Shown: piece by piece, positions 1 to 5,948 of the stretch
How the letters are laid out: every line of letters starts with the position of its first letter
How positions within the stretch are numbered: position 1 is the stretch's first letter
NCBI GenBank assembly: GCA_036555005.1
Contig: DATBME010000102.1
Coordinates: 1 to 9,865, forward strand
Source: DASSCW01 sp036555005
GTDB lineage: Bacteria > Chloroflexota > Limnocylindria > QHBO01
Reading direction: 5' to 3'
DNA: 9,865 nucleotides
Made by a program: the position numbers and the translations under genes
Notes under the pieces: model-generated
Database searches by the model: none
What the model saw: the letters and a program-made list of their open reading frames with translations, nothing else
What the model was told of the DNA's origin: nothing

Positions 1-203
1 AGGCGCCGCAGCTCGTCGCGGTCATAGGCGCCGAGCCGGCTCCACAGCGTCAGCCGCTCGGCGCGCTCGACGGCGGAGGTGGGGTCCACCTGCACCCGCG
101 TCAAGCGCTCGACGACATCCAGCAGCGTTGTCGGCCGCGGCCCAGCGAGCTGGGTGGCCAGGATCGTCAGCCGGCGAGCCTCCTGCAGGCTGAGCGTGCG
201 CAT
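1..203 (-). CDS. YcaQ-like winged-helix DNA-binding/DNA glycosylase family protein, N-terminal part
   Basis: The minus-strand frame opening at the ATG at 203 reads MRTLSLQEARRLTILATQLA, then a stretch with LLDVVERLTRVQVDPTSAV and LWSRLGAYDRDELRR, and runs off the left edge after 67 codons with no stop. The order (LSLxEARRL, then LLDVVxRLxxVQxD, then a leucine/arginine-rich segment with SRLGxYDR) is what I know from the N-terminus of the HTH_42/YcaQ family, winged-helix proteins that include DNA glycosylases acting on interstrand crosslinks. The catalytic part lies outside the window, so enzyme activity cannot be judged. The gene is divergent from the DUF2520 gene, with 27 bases between the two starts. 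No Shine-Dalgarno is visible and a CACACT hexamer ends seven bases before the ATG. The family call is from motif memory; the reading frame itself is clear. Confidence 0.7.
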   Translation of the reverse strand, partial: MRTLSLQEARRLTILATQLAGPRPTTLLDVVERLTRVQVDPTSAVERAERLTLWSRLGAYDRDELRR

Positions 204-210
204 CGGGGCC

Positions 211-216
211 AGTGTG
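211..216 (-). promoter_or_regulatory. Candidate leaderless -10 element of the YcaQ-like gene
   Basis: On the minus strand the hexamer CACACT is followed by seven bases and then the ATG at 203. It matches the A and T of a TANNNT -10 box but has C at the first position, so it is weak. The position fits transcription starting at or next to the start codon. I see no good -35. Confidence 0.3.
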
Positions 217-217
217 G

Positions 218-223
218 CAGACT
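218..223 (+). promoter_or_regulatory. Candidate leaderless -10 element of the DUF2520-panC operon
   Basis: CAGACT ends seven bases before the ATG at 231, with no Shine-Dalgarno between. It is one base away from the candidate -10 of the divergent gene on the other strand, so polymerases at the two promoters could not bind together. Weak match, supported mainly by the same spacing at other starts in the window. Confidence 0.3.
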
Positions 224-230
224 CCGATCC

Positions 231-905
231 ATGATCGGCTCGGTGCGGGTGGTCGGCACTGGGCGCGCCGGATCGGCCATCGTGGGTCGCCTTCGCGAGC
301 GCCGGATCTCCGTCGTCGCCGGCCGACAACCCCTCGCCGACACCGACCTGGTGCTGCTGGCCGTCCCGGATGCCGCGATCCCCGAGGTGGCGCAGCGGGT
401 GCCCATCGGCCCATGGGTCGCGCACGTCAGTGGGGCGACATCGCTGACCGCCCTCGACCCGCACGAGCGACGCTTCAGCGTGCACCCGTTGCAGACACTC
501 TCCCTGCAACGTGGTCCCGAGCAGCTCGACGGGGCCTGGGCGGCCATCACCTTCGAGACCGATGCCTCCCGGGCCGCGGCCGAATGGCTGGCCGGCACCC
601 TTGGACTTCGCGCGTTTCCGCTGGCCGATGCCGACAAGCCGCTGTACCACGCCGGCGCTGCCATTGCCTCGAACTTCCTGGTGACCCTGTACCGGACGGC
701 CGCGCGGCTCCTGGAGGAGTCGTCCGCGCCGCCGGAGGCACTGGTTCCCCTCATGCAGCGCACGATCGAGAACGGGTTCGTCCTGACCGGGCCGATCGCG
801 CGCGGCGACTGGACCACGGTCGAAGCCCACCTGCGGGCCCTGGAGGAGCGGGCCCCGGACCTGGTGCCGCTGTACCGCGCACTGGCCGAAGCGACGCGCC
901 CATGA
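231..905 (+). CDS. Rossmann-fold / DUF2520 protein, panC partner
   Basis: A 224-residue protein with an N-terminal dinucleotide-binding fold followed by a DUF2520 domain. Visible landmarks are the glycine loop GTGRAG (residues 9-14), the strand DLVLLAVPD (39-47), the family hallmark HPLQTLS (85-91), H140-A-G-A, SNFLVTLYR (147-155) and the C-terminal TGPIARGD (186-193). The segment between the glycine loop and DLVLLAVPD is shorter than I expect, and the whole protein is short for a family usually near 270-300 residues. The fold implies NAD(P) binding; the substrate is unknown to me. The stop overlaps the panC start (ATGA), so the two are translationally coupled. This placement beside panC recurs in other bacteria and suggests a role in pantothenate synthesis. 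A ketopantoate reductase-like role is only an inference. The ATG at 231 puts the glycine loop near the N-terminus as usual. Confidence 0.85.
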   Translation: MIGSVRVVGTGRAGSAIVGRLRERRISVVAGRQPLADTDLVLLAVPDAAIPEVAQRVPIGPWVAHVSGATSLTALDPHERRFSVHPLQTLSLQRGPEQLDGAWAAITFETDASRAAAEWLAGTLGLRAFPLADADKPLYHAGAAIASNFLVTLYRTAARLLEESSAPPEALVPLMQRTIENGFVLTGPIARGDWTTVEAHLRALEERAPDLVPLYRALAEATRP

Positions 906-1711
906 GGCTGCTGCGCACCGCCGCGGAAGTGCGCGACGCGCTGGCGGACGATCGCGCGGCGGAGCGGTCGATCGGGCTGGTGCCGACGATGGGGGCCTTC
1001 CACGGCGGCCACCTGGCGCTGATGGCGGCCAGCACCGCGCGGGACGATATGACCGTTGTCAGCCTGTTCGTGAACCCCGCCCAGTTCGGGCCCTCGGAGG
1101 ACCTTGCCCGCTACCCGCGAGACGAGGCCGGCGATGCGGCCACGGCCGAGGCGGCAGGGGTGGGCATCCTCTTCGCGCCGCCGGTCGACGAGATCTACCC
1201 GGCCGGCTTCGATACCTGGGTGGACCCCGGTGCGCTGGCCACCGTCCTGGAGGGAGCGGTGCGGCCCGGCCACTTCCGCGGGGTCGCGACGGTGTGCACG
1301 CGCCTGTTCGGGATCGTGCGGCCGACGCGGGCGTACTTCGGGCGCAAGGACGCGCAGCAGGTGGCGGTGATCAAGCAGGTCGTCAGCGACCTGGCGCTGC
1401 CGCTTGAGATCGTGGCCTGCCCCACGGTCCGCGACCCGGACGGCCTGGCCCTCTCGTCGCGGAACGCTTACCTGTCGCCGGATGAGCGGGAGCGCGCCCT
1501 GGCGCTGCCGCGTGCCCTGCAGGCCGGGGCGGAGGCTCATCGCGACGCCGCCGACGCCGAAGCTGCCGCGCGGGATGTCCTGGCCGCTGCGAAAGGGGTC
1601 GAGGTCGACTACGTCGCGGTTGCCGACCTGGATGGGCCGACGCTTGCCGGCGCGATCCGCATCGGTTCCACGCGTCTCATCGACAACGTTCGCCTCGACG
1701 GGTCGGCGTGA
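902..1711 (+). CDS. panC: Pantothenate synthetase (pantoate--beta-alanine ligase)
   Basis: PanC condenses D-pantoate with beta-alanine using ATP, giving pantothenate, AMP and PPi, the last step before CoA synthesis proper. The 269-residue product has the full set of nucleotidyltransferase landmarks: VPTMGAFHGGH with the HxGH-type motif at residues 34-37, SLFVNPAQFGPSEDLARYPRD (from residue 54), RPGHFRGVATV (121-131), GRKDAQQ (147-153) and DGLALSSRN (180-188), the KMSKS-like loop. Length and motif order are normal for the family. The ATG at 902 was chosen because it overlaps the preceding stop as ATGA and places the HxGH motif correctly; the frame is open upstream to 212, but that part is a shadow of the DUF2520 gene. 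A remnant gene follows after one base, so the operon once continued. No panD is in the window. Confidence 0.97.
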   Translation: MRLLRTAAEVRDALADDRAAERSIGLVPTMGAFHGGHLALMAASTARDDMTVVSLFVNPAQFGPSEDLARYPRDEAGDAATAEAAGVGILFAPPVDEIYPAGFDTWVDPGALATVLEGAVRPGHFRGVATVCTRLFGIVRPTRAYFGRKDAQQVAVIKQVVSDLALPLEIVACPTVRDPDGLALSSRNAYLSPDERERALALPRALQAGAEAHRDAADAEAAARDVLAAAKGVEVDYVAVADLDGPTLAGAIRIGSTRLIDNVRLDGSA

Positions 1712-1712
1712 C

Positions 1713-1978
1713 ATGCGGTACCCGTTCGACGCCGACGCCTACGTGGTGCTCGACATCCCGGAGCCAGTCGCCTCCAAGGTGATCGCGGCGCGCGAAAAGT
1801 ACGGAGACGCGTTTCGCAGCGCCCTGCCGGCGGAGATCACCGTCGCGGGATCTGGAGGGGTGGTCCCTTCGAGACAGACGAAGATCCGGACAGGGCCTGG
1901 GCCGTCCTGGCAGAGATTGTCGCCGGCACGCAACCGATCAGCACGGCGCTGGGCGAGGTGATCCGCACGGCATACTCC
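1713..1978 (+). pseudogene. 2'-5' RNA ligase-like gene remnant, frameshifted and truncated
   Basis: Starting one base after the panC stop, the frame reads MRYPFDADAYVVLDIPEPVA, then a helix and LPAEITVAGSGGV, which resembles the N-terminal half of 2'-5' RNA ligase/phosphoesterase-type proteins of about 180 residues (the LPxEITVAGSSG motif). At about 1863 the frame breaks. The sense reading continues one frame over as PFETDEDPDRAWAVLAEIVA and ISTALGEVIRT. One extra G near 1862-1864 would restore GSGGVGPFETDED, so a single base has been lost beside a G-rich run. The family resemblance stops near 1975, and the second half, with its second catalytic motif, is absent. The uncorrected frame ends at a stop at 1959-1961; the shifted frame runs to 2113 without recognisable content. 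The family call is moderate; the frame break is clear. A sequencing error could explain the shift but not the missing half. Confidence 0.6.
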
Positions 1979-1989
1979 GACTGTGAGTA
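1973..1989. repeat. Palindrome TACTC-N7-GAGTA, copy 1
   Basis: TACTC (1973-1977) and GAGTA (1985-1989) form an inverted repeat with a seven-base centre. The same half-sites with the same centre length recur at 2096-2112. On reading the window I saw neither half-site anywhere else. It lies where the ligase-like resemblance ends, about 210 bases before panB. It could be an operator or one end of a small element. Confidence 0.5.
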
Positions 1990-2101
1990 CAACGGCGCCC
2001 AGGGTGCCCCTCTGGCTCGTTCGAGGCGTCCCCACACTCAAGGTTCGAGTGCGCGAGCGCCGATAAGGCTCCGAATCGCGCCGCGCGCTCCGATGTACTC
2101 A
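1984..2101. repeat. 118-base segment bounded by 15-base imperfect inverted repeats
   Basis: The left end TGAGTACAACGGCGC (1984-1998) and the reverse complement of the right end, TGAGTACATCGGAGC (from 2101 back to 2087), agree at 13 of 15 positions. The inside has no convincing reading frame and looks less GC-rich than the genes around it. The left end falls where the ligase-like remnant loses its resemblance, so a small non-autonomous mobile element or its scar is possible. I see no clear target-site duplication. The alternative is a pair of regulatory palindromes. Confidence 0.4.
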
Positions 2102-2112
2102 TCCCCTGAGTA
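2096..2112. repeat. Palindrome TACTC-N7-GAGTA, copy 2
   Basis: TACTC (2096-2100) and GAGTA (2108-2112) are separated by seven bases; the inner bases extend the arms to TACTCA/TGAGTA with a five-base loop. It lies about 85 bases upstream of panB and exactly 123 bases after copy 1. A dimeric regulator site or a short hairpin are both possible. Confidence 0.5.
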
Positions 2113-2123
2113 GCAATCGACTT

Positions 2124-2148
2124 GGCGCGCGCCGATGAGCGGCGCGCC
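2124..2148. other. GC-rich hairpin upstream of panB
   Basis: GGCGCGC (2124-2130) pairs perfectly with GCGCGCC (2142-2148) across an 11-base loop. No T-run follows, so it is not a classic terminator. It could stop transcription from the panC side or be chance in GC-rich DNA. Confidence 0.3.
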
Positions 2149-2184
2149 GGACGGCCACAAAGGGGATTCCGTTGCATCCGGTGG

Positions 2185-2190
2185 CACAAT
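2185..2190 (+). promoter_or_regulatory. Candidate leaderless -10 element of panB
   Basis: CACAAT ends seven bases before the ATG at 2198, and no Shine-Dalgarno precedes that codon. It matches TATAAT at four of six positions. A -35 at the usual distance is not visible. Confidence 0.4.
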
Positions 2191-2197
2191 GGCGCGC

Positions 2198-3094
2198 ATG
2201 AGCACTGTCGCATCGTCTCGTCCTGACAAGGTGGGGCTCTCCGAGCTGGCCGCGCTGAAGCGCGATGGCACCCCGATCGTGATGGTCACCGCCTACGACT
2301 TCCCCAGCGCCCGGCTGGCAGACGAGGCGGGCGTCGACATCGTGTTCACCGGCGATTCGGCCGCGAACAACGTCCTGGGCTACGCGGACACCACCCCCAT
2401 CAGCATGGACGAGATGGTGATGCTGGGCGCCGCCGCGCGGCGCGGGACGCATCGGGCCTTCTTCATGGTCGACATGCCGCTCGGCGCCTTCCAGGTCAGC
2501 GACGAGGACGCGGTGCGCCATGCCGTCCGGCTGGTCAAGGAGACCGGCGCCGAGGCCGTCAAGATCGAGGGGGGCGGGGCCATGGTGTCGCGGGCGCGGG
2601 CCATCGTGGCGGCCGGCATCCCGACCATGGGGCACCTGGGCCTGACGCCGCAGAGCGCCACCATGCTGGGCGGCTTCAAGGCCCAGGGCCGGACCGCGGC
2701 CAAGGCCCGGCAGCTCTTCGCCGACGCGCTGGCCCTGCAGGCAGCCGGCTGCTTCGCGATCGTGCTGGAGGCAGTGCCGGCGCGGGTGGCGGAGCGGATC
2801 ACACAGGCCCTGCACATCCCGACCATCGGCATCGGCGCGGGCGCGCAGTGCGCCGGCCAGGTACTGGTCTGGCATGACCTGCTGGGCATCAACACCGGGC
2901 GCACCGCCAAGTTCGTGAAGCGCTTCGCCTCGGTGGCCGAGGAGACGCGGCGTGGGCTGGAGGCGTTCGCCGCCGAGGTGCGGGCCGGCACCTATCCGGC
3001 CGAGGAGCCCACCTACCCGATCAGCGACGAGGAGTTCGCGCTGTTCGAGTCGGAGGTCGCGCCGGGCGTGCTGGTCGCCGACGACTGGCTCTAG
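2198..3094 (+). CDS. panB: 3-methyl-2-oxobutanoate hydroxymethyltransferase
   Basis: PanB transfers a hydroxymethyl group from 5,10-methylene-tetrahydrofolate to 2-oxoisovalerate, making ketopantoate, the first committed step of pantothenate synthesis. The 298-residue product has normal length and all landmarks of the TIM-barrel family: VTAYDFPSARLADEAG (30-45), FTGDSAANNVLGY (50-62) with Mg-binding D53, FMVDMPLG (89-96) with D92, VKIEGG (121-126) with E124, GIPTMGHLGLTPQS (140-153), the catalytic-base segment VLEAVP with E191, and IGIGAG to QVLVWHDLLG (210-230). The GDSAAN form is the one I recall from Actinobacteria rather than the GDSLGM form of proteobacteria. The ATG at 2198 is preferred for its upstream hexamer; an in-frame ATG at 2189 would add three residues, and one at 2135 lies in a hairpin loop. 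It is separated from panC by the ligase remnant and probably has its own promoter. Confidence 0.97.
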   Translation: MSTVASSRPDKVGLSELAALKRDGTPIVMVTAYDFPSARLADEAGVDIVFTGDSAANNVLGYADTTPISMDEMVMLGAAARRGTHRAFFMVDMPLGAFQVSDEDAVRHAVRLVKETGAEAVKIEGGGAMVSRARAIVAAGIPTMGHLGLTPQSATMLGGFKAQGRTAAKARQLFADALALQAAGCFAIVLEAVPARVAERITQALHIPTIGIGAGAQCAGQVLVWHDLLGINTGRTAKFVKRFASVAEETRRGLEAFAAEVRAGTYPAEEPTYPISDEEFALFESEVAPGVLVADDWL

Positions 3095-3109
3095 CGGCCG
3101 ATCGGTCCC

Positions 3110-3643
3110 TCACACCTCGAGCTCGTAGACCCACTCCAGGCCGTCGCGCTCGTCCCACTGCTCGCCGGTCCTGACGAAGCCCAGCTTGCCGATCAGGTTC
3201 AGCGAGCGCTCGTTGTCCGGCGCCACGCTGGCGCGGAAGCGGCGCACGCCGTGCTCCCGCGTCGCCCAGGCGAAGGCAGCCCGCACCGCCTCCAGCGCGT
3301 AGCCCCGCCCGCGCGCGGCTGGCAGCAGGGTGTAGCCGATCTCCGCCATGCCGTGCTCGTCCGGCGCCATATGGAAGTTCAGATAGCCGATCCCCTCACG
3401 CGGCTGGCCGGGCTCCACCCGGATGATCGGCCGCAGCAGCCAGGGCCGGTCCTGCGGCCGCTCCCGCAGCTGCTTGGCCCGGAAGCCGGCCAGCCAGCGG
3501 ACCTCATCCACCCATTCGGGTGAGAGGGCGGCACCGAGCTCGCCCGCCACGCGCATCACATCACCCTCCGCCACGGCGTCCAGCTGCTCCAGCGAGAGCA
3601 GCGGCAGCTCCAGCCGCTCCGTGCTGATGAGCTCGTCCGTCAT
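3110..3643 (-). CDS. GNAT N-acetyltransferase, RimJ/RimL type
   Basis: A 177-residue acetyl-CoA-dependent acetyltransferase of the Acetyltransf_3 kind. Visible are ISTERLELPLLS (6-17), typical of the RimJ/RimL-like N-terminus, EIGYTLLPAARGRGYALEAV (101-120), which contains the acetyl-CoA pyrophosphate loop RGRGYA, and the C-terminal core APDNERSLNLIGKLGFVRTG (141-160). The substrate (a protein N-terminus, an amino acid or a drug) cannot be read from sequence. The ATG at 3643 overlaps the stop of the sirtuin gene as ATGA, so it is almost certainly translated by coupling and shares its mRNA. This acetylase/deacetylase pairing suggests related substrates, which is inference. The gene converges on panB with only 15 bases between stops and no obvious terminator there. 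Confidence 0.9.
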   Translation of the reverse strand: MTDELISTERLELPLLSLEQLDAVAEGDVMRVAGELGAALSPEWVDEVRWLAGFRAKQLRERPQDRPWLLRPIIRVEPGQPREGIGYLNFHMAPDEHGMAEIGYTLLPAARGRGYALEAVRAAFAWATREHGVRRFRASVAPDNERSLNLIGKLGFVRTGEQWDERDGLEWVYELEV

Positions 3644-4413
3644 GCCGGAAGGGCGGCCACCTGCGCCACCAGGGCGGGCAGGACCTCGCCGATCTGGCCG
3701 CGCAGCACGGCATGGGCCCGACCGTCCAGCGGCGTGGGCTCGGCGTTGACGATCACCAGCCGCGCGCCGTGCTGCAGCGCCCGCTCGGGCAGCCACGCCA
3801 CCGGATAGACGGTCAACGACGTGCCGACCGCCAGGAATAGGTCACTGGCCGCTGACTCCTCCTCCGCGCGCTGCAGGTCCTCCGCCACCAGGGACTGGCC
3901 GAACGAGATGGTCGCCGACTTCAGGATGCCACCGCACTCTCGGCACGCCGGATCGGCCTCGCCGGCCTTGACCCGCTCCAGCGCATCGGCCATCGGCCCG
4001 CGGGCGCCGCAGGACAGGCAGACGCAGTCGCGCATGCTGCCGTGGATCTCGATCGTGCGCTCGCGGCTGCTGCCCGCGGCCAGGTGCAGCCCGTCGATGT
4101 TCTGGGTGATCAGCAGCTGCAGGTGCCCCATTCGTTCCAGCTCGGCCAGCGCCCTATGGCCGGCGTTCGGCTCCGCGCCGCGGGCCGGGTGGTTGAGCCG
4201 TCCCTGCCAGGCGCGCCGCCGCAGCTCCGGGTCGGCCACGTAGTACCGGATGTCCGACAGCGCCTCCGCCTTCGGATCGCGGGTCCAGACGCCCTGCGGC
4301 CCGCGAAAGTCCGGGATCCCCGACTCGGTCGAGATGCCCGCGCCGGTCAGCGCCACCGCGTGTCGGGCGTGCGCCAGCCAGCCTGTGATATCGGTGAGCC
4401 GATCGGACGCCAT
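3640..4413 (-). CDS. NAD-dependent protein deacylase (sirtuin)
   Basis: A 257-residue Sir2-family protein that removes acyl groups from lysines while consuming NAD. Landmarks in order: LTGAGISTESGIPDFRG (22-38) with the GAG NAD loop and PDFRG, TQNIDGLH (103-110), the catalytic histidine H124 in IEIHGSM, the zinc site C132-x2-C135 and C157-x2-C160, KSATISFGQSL (165-175), VGTSLTVYP (196-204) and IVNAEPT (221-227). All catalytic and zinc residues are present. The tyrosine of the YxxR signature of CobB/SIRT5-type desuccinylases appears to be a tryptophan here (AWQGRL, 68-73), so plain deacetylation is more likely; that alignment is by eye. The ATG at 4413 was chosen over one at 4482 because the longer form runs through the 3' end of the CorA gene and adds no family sequence. 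The 22-base gap to corA carries its own candidate -10. Confidence 0.95.
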   Translation of the reverse strand: MASDRLTDITGWLAHARHAVALTGAGISTESGIPDFRGPQGVWTRDPKAEALSDIRYYVADPELRRRAWQGRLNHPARGAEPNAGHRALAELERMGHLQLLITQNIDGLHLAAGSSRERTIEIHGSMRDCVCLSCGARGPMADALERVKAGEADPACRECGGILKSATISFGQSLVAEDLQRAEEESAASDLFLAVGTSLTVYPVAWLPERALQHGARLVIVNAEPTPLDGRAHAVLRGQIGEVLPALVAQVAALPA

Positions 4414-4420
4414 GGCCCCG

Positions 4421-4426
4421 ATGGTA
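4421..4426 (-). promoter_or_regulatory. Candidate leaderless -10 element of the sirtuin-GNAT pair
   Basis: TACCAT on the minus strand ends seven bases before the ATG at 4413. It fits TANNNT and lies inside the 22-base gap after the CorA stop. No convincing Shine-Dalgarno is present, though a short G-run sits at about -6. It would let the sirtuin pair be transcribed apart from corA. Confidence 0.45.
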
Positions 4427-4435
4427 GCGGCCGGG

Positions 4436-5440
4436 TCAGATCCAGCCGCGCCAGCGCGAGAGGCCGAGCACGGCCACCGCAAGGGTCAGCATGGCGCCGA
4501 TCGCCAGCCAGAAGTTGGCGGGGTTGTCGAAGAACCCGATCTGGAAGTTCATGCCCATCACGCCGGCGAGGACGACCGCCGGCAGCAGGATGGCGCTCAG
4601 GATGGTGAGCGTCTTCATGACCTCGTTGGTGCGCTGGGCCGATGTCGCCATGTAGACGTCGAAGGCGCCAATCAGCAGCTCCCGCGCGTTCTCGACCGCG
4701 TCGATGGTCCGATCCAGCCGATCGACGATCCCGGGCCACGGCTTGCCGACGCCCTCCAGCTCGAAGTCCGGCCTGGTCAGCGGGGCGAAGGCCCAGCGGT
4801 GCGGAGCCAGCGCCCGACGCAGGGCCGCGACCCGGCGACGCAGCTGCACGATCTCCTTGAGGAAGGCATCGGCCCCACTGGATCGGATGGCCATCTCGTC
4901 CAACGCGTCGATGCGTCGCACGATGGTCTCGACCAGCTCCAGGTATGCGGCGAGCACCGAGTCGACGAGTGCGACGAGGAAGTCGGCTGCATCCAGGGCG
5001 CCGATCCGCGTCTCGCCCCGGATGTGACCGAGGAAGTCTTCAAAAGCAGCCACGCTGCCGTCATGCACAGTGACCACCGTGTTGCGCGCCACGATGATGT
5101 CGATGGGCGTGGACGTCGCCACGCCGGCATCCGAACGCCCGCCCGACTCGTCGGGGGCCTGCATCGCGATCAGCCGCAGGTGGACCCGGTCCGCGAAGCG
5201 GAGCATCTTTGCGACGCCGCGCTCCTCTGCCAGCAACGCCAGCGAGTCGTCGGGCAACTCGATGGCCGAGCGGAGGGCGTCGAGATCGTCCTCGTCGTGC
5301 CCATCGACATCGATCCACAGGAGGTGGTGCTCCCCGAGGTCCTCCTCCATGCCGGTTTGCAGCTCCACCTCGCGGTCGCGGCCGTGGGCATCGAACAGCG
5401 TGGCGCGCAGCCCGGCTCCTCTGGCCTCCTCAGTGGTCAT
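4436..5440 (-). CDS. corA: CorA-family magnesium/divalent cation channel
   Basis: A 334-residue protein of the CorA metal ion transporter family, which forms inner-membrane pentameric Mg2+ (sometimes Co2+ or Ni2+) channels. The N-terminal two-thirds is soluble and charged, with an alpha/beta start (LLWIDVDG, 40-47) and long helices (about 160-275). The C-terminus has the stalk QRTNEVMKTLTILSAILLP (269-287), transmembrane helix 1 (about 278-295), the GMN selectivity motif (296-298, here MGMNF rather than the usual YGMNF), a short periplasmic loop with FDNPANF (304-310) and helix 2 (about 311-328), ending in the basic tail RWRGWI. Length and topology are normal. The frame is open upstream to 5671 but overlaps the preceding gene; the ATG at 5440 is the first that leaves that gene free. 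No Shine-Dalgarno or leaderless hexamer is visible here, so it may be read from the upstream gene, 73 bases away. Confidence 0.93.
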   Translation of the reverse strand: MTTEEARGAGLRATLFDAHGRDREVELQTGMEEDLGEHHLLWIDVDGHDEDDLDALRSAIELPDDSLALLAEERGVAKMLRFADRVHLRLIAMQAPDESGGRSDAGVATSTPIDIIVARNTVVTVHDGSVAAFEDFLGHIRGETRIGALDAADFLVALVDSVLAAYLELVETIVRRIDALDEMAIRSSGADAFLKEIVQLRRRVAALRRALAPHRWAFAPLTRPDFELEGVGKPWPGIVDRLDRTIDAVENARELLIGAFDVYMATSAQRTNEVMKTLTILSAILLPAVVLAGVMGMNFQIGFFDNPANFWLAIGAMLTLAVAVLGLSRWRGWI

Positions 5441-5513
5441 GTCGGCCGCTCGGCATGCAAGCGCCGGGCCACCGGTCGCGGCACCGAGAAGGCGCGCGGC
5501 GCTCGTGCGTGCG

Positions 5514-5900
5514 TCAGCGGCGGTTGTAGAGCTCGAGCCGCCAGCGCCACTCGGACCCGTCGGGGGCGTTCCACCACTCAACCAGCGTCCCGACCTCGCC
5601 GCCCGGCAGGATGACGAGCGAGCCGAGGTCATGGTCGGTCGGCCAACGGTCCTCGCGCGCGAAGCCACCATCGCCGACTGACAGCCGTGTCATGGGCAGG
5701 TAGTCTCCCTCGCGGGTCACGCTGCCCCGCGCCCGCACGCTGCCATCGAAGCGACGGACCGTTACGTCCAGCTTCTTCGGGGCGCTGTGGACCCACAGCA
5801 CGTCGGTGGGGTCCAGCCGCCCGCGGGCGAACGGCAGCCCGGTCGCCGCGGCACCCGGATACCAGAGGTCCCAGGTCTCGGTGGGCTGGGGATCGATCAT
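5514..5900 (-). CDS. Conserved-looking hypothetical protein, Trp-rich, 128 residues
   Basis: I do not recognise a named family. The product is a small soluble protein without signal peptide or membrane segment. It has eight tryptophans, several paired with acidic or aromatic residues (ETWDLWYPG at the start, VEWWNAPDGSEWRWRLELY at the end), and a middle with alternating hydrophobic and charged residues (LDVTVRRFDGSVRARGSV) that suggests beta strands. The codon pattern is GC-rich at third positions like its neighbours, which supports real coding. The start at 5900 is preceded by a good TANNNT hexamer at the leaderless distance. It is followed after 73 bases by corA on the same strand. It could head the corA-sirtuin-GNAT unit. 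No function is proposed. Confidence 0.8.
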   Translation of the reverse strand: MIDPQPTETWDLWYPGAAATGLPFARGRLDPTDVLWVHSAPKKLDVTVRRFDGSVRARGSVTREGDYLPMTRLSVGDGGFAREDRWPTDHDLGSLVILPGGEVGTLVEWWNAPDGSEWRWRLELYNRR

Positions 5901-5906
5901 CGGCTC

Positions 5907-5912
5907 ACTCTA
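5907..5912 (-). promoter_or_regulatory. Candidate leaderless -10 element of the Trp-rich hypothetical gene
   Basis: TAGAGT on the minus strand ends six bases before the ATG at 5900, the distance expected when transcription starts at the start codon. This is one of the best TANNNT matches in the window. A -35 is not evident. Confidence 0.5.
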
Positions 5913-5948
5913 GCGAACGATCCTCGCCGATGGCAGCCGATGACGCGA

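Noticed and set aside
167..1714. 515-codon open frame on the minus strand across the DUF2520-panC genes
   Set aside because: It is antisense to two clear genes, has low-complexity Arg/Ala/Gly-rich content and no family motif; it reflects GC-rich third positions.
2042..2056. GGTTCGAGT, resembling a tRNA T-loop, possible tRNA or attachment site
   Set aside because: Flanking bases cannot form the T-stem and no acceptor, D or anticodon arm is found around it.
3091..3100. CTAGCGGCCG at the panB stop, repeated at the cyclase stop (8281-8290)
   Set aside because: A ten-base match around TAG stops in GC-rich DNA; flanks differ and no hairpin or element is built from it, so chance is enough.
4414..4482. 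Longer sirtuin start at 4482
   Set aside because: It would overlap the end of corA, adds no family sequence, and a shorter ATG with an upstream -10 hexamer is available.
4250..5614. 454-codon plus-strand frame antisense to corA and the sirtuin
   Set aside because: No recognisable domain; the minus strand carries GMN and sirtuin motifs in proper order.
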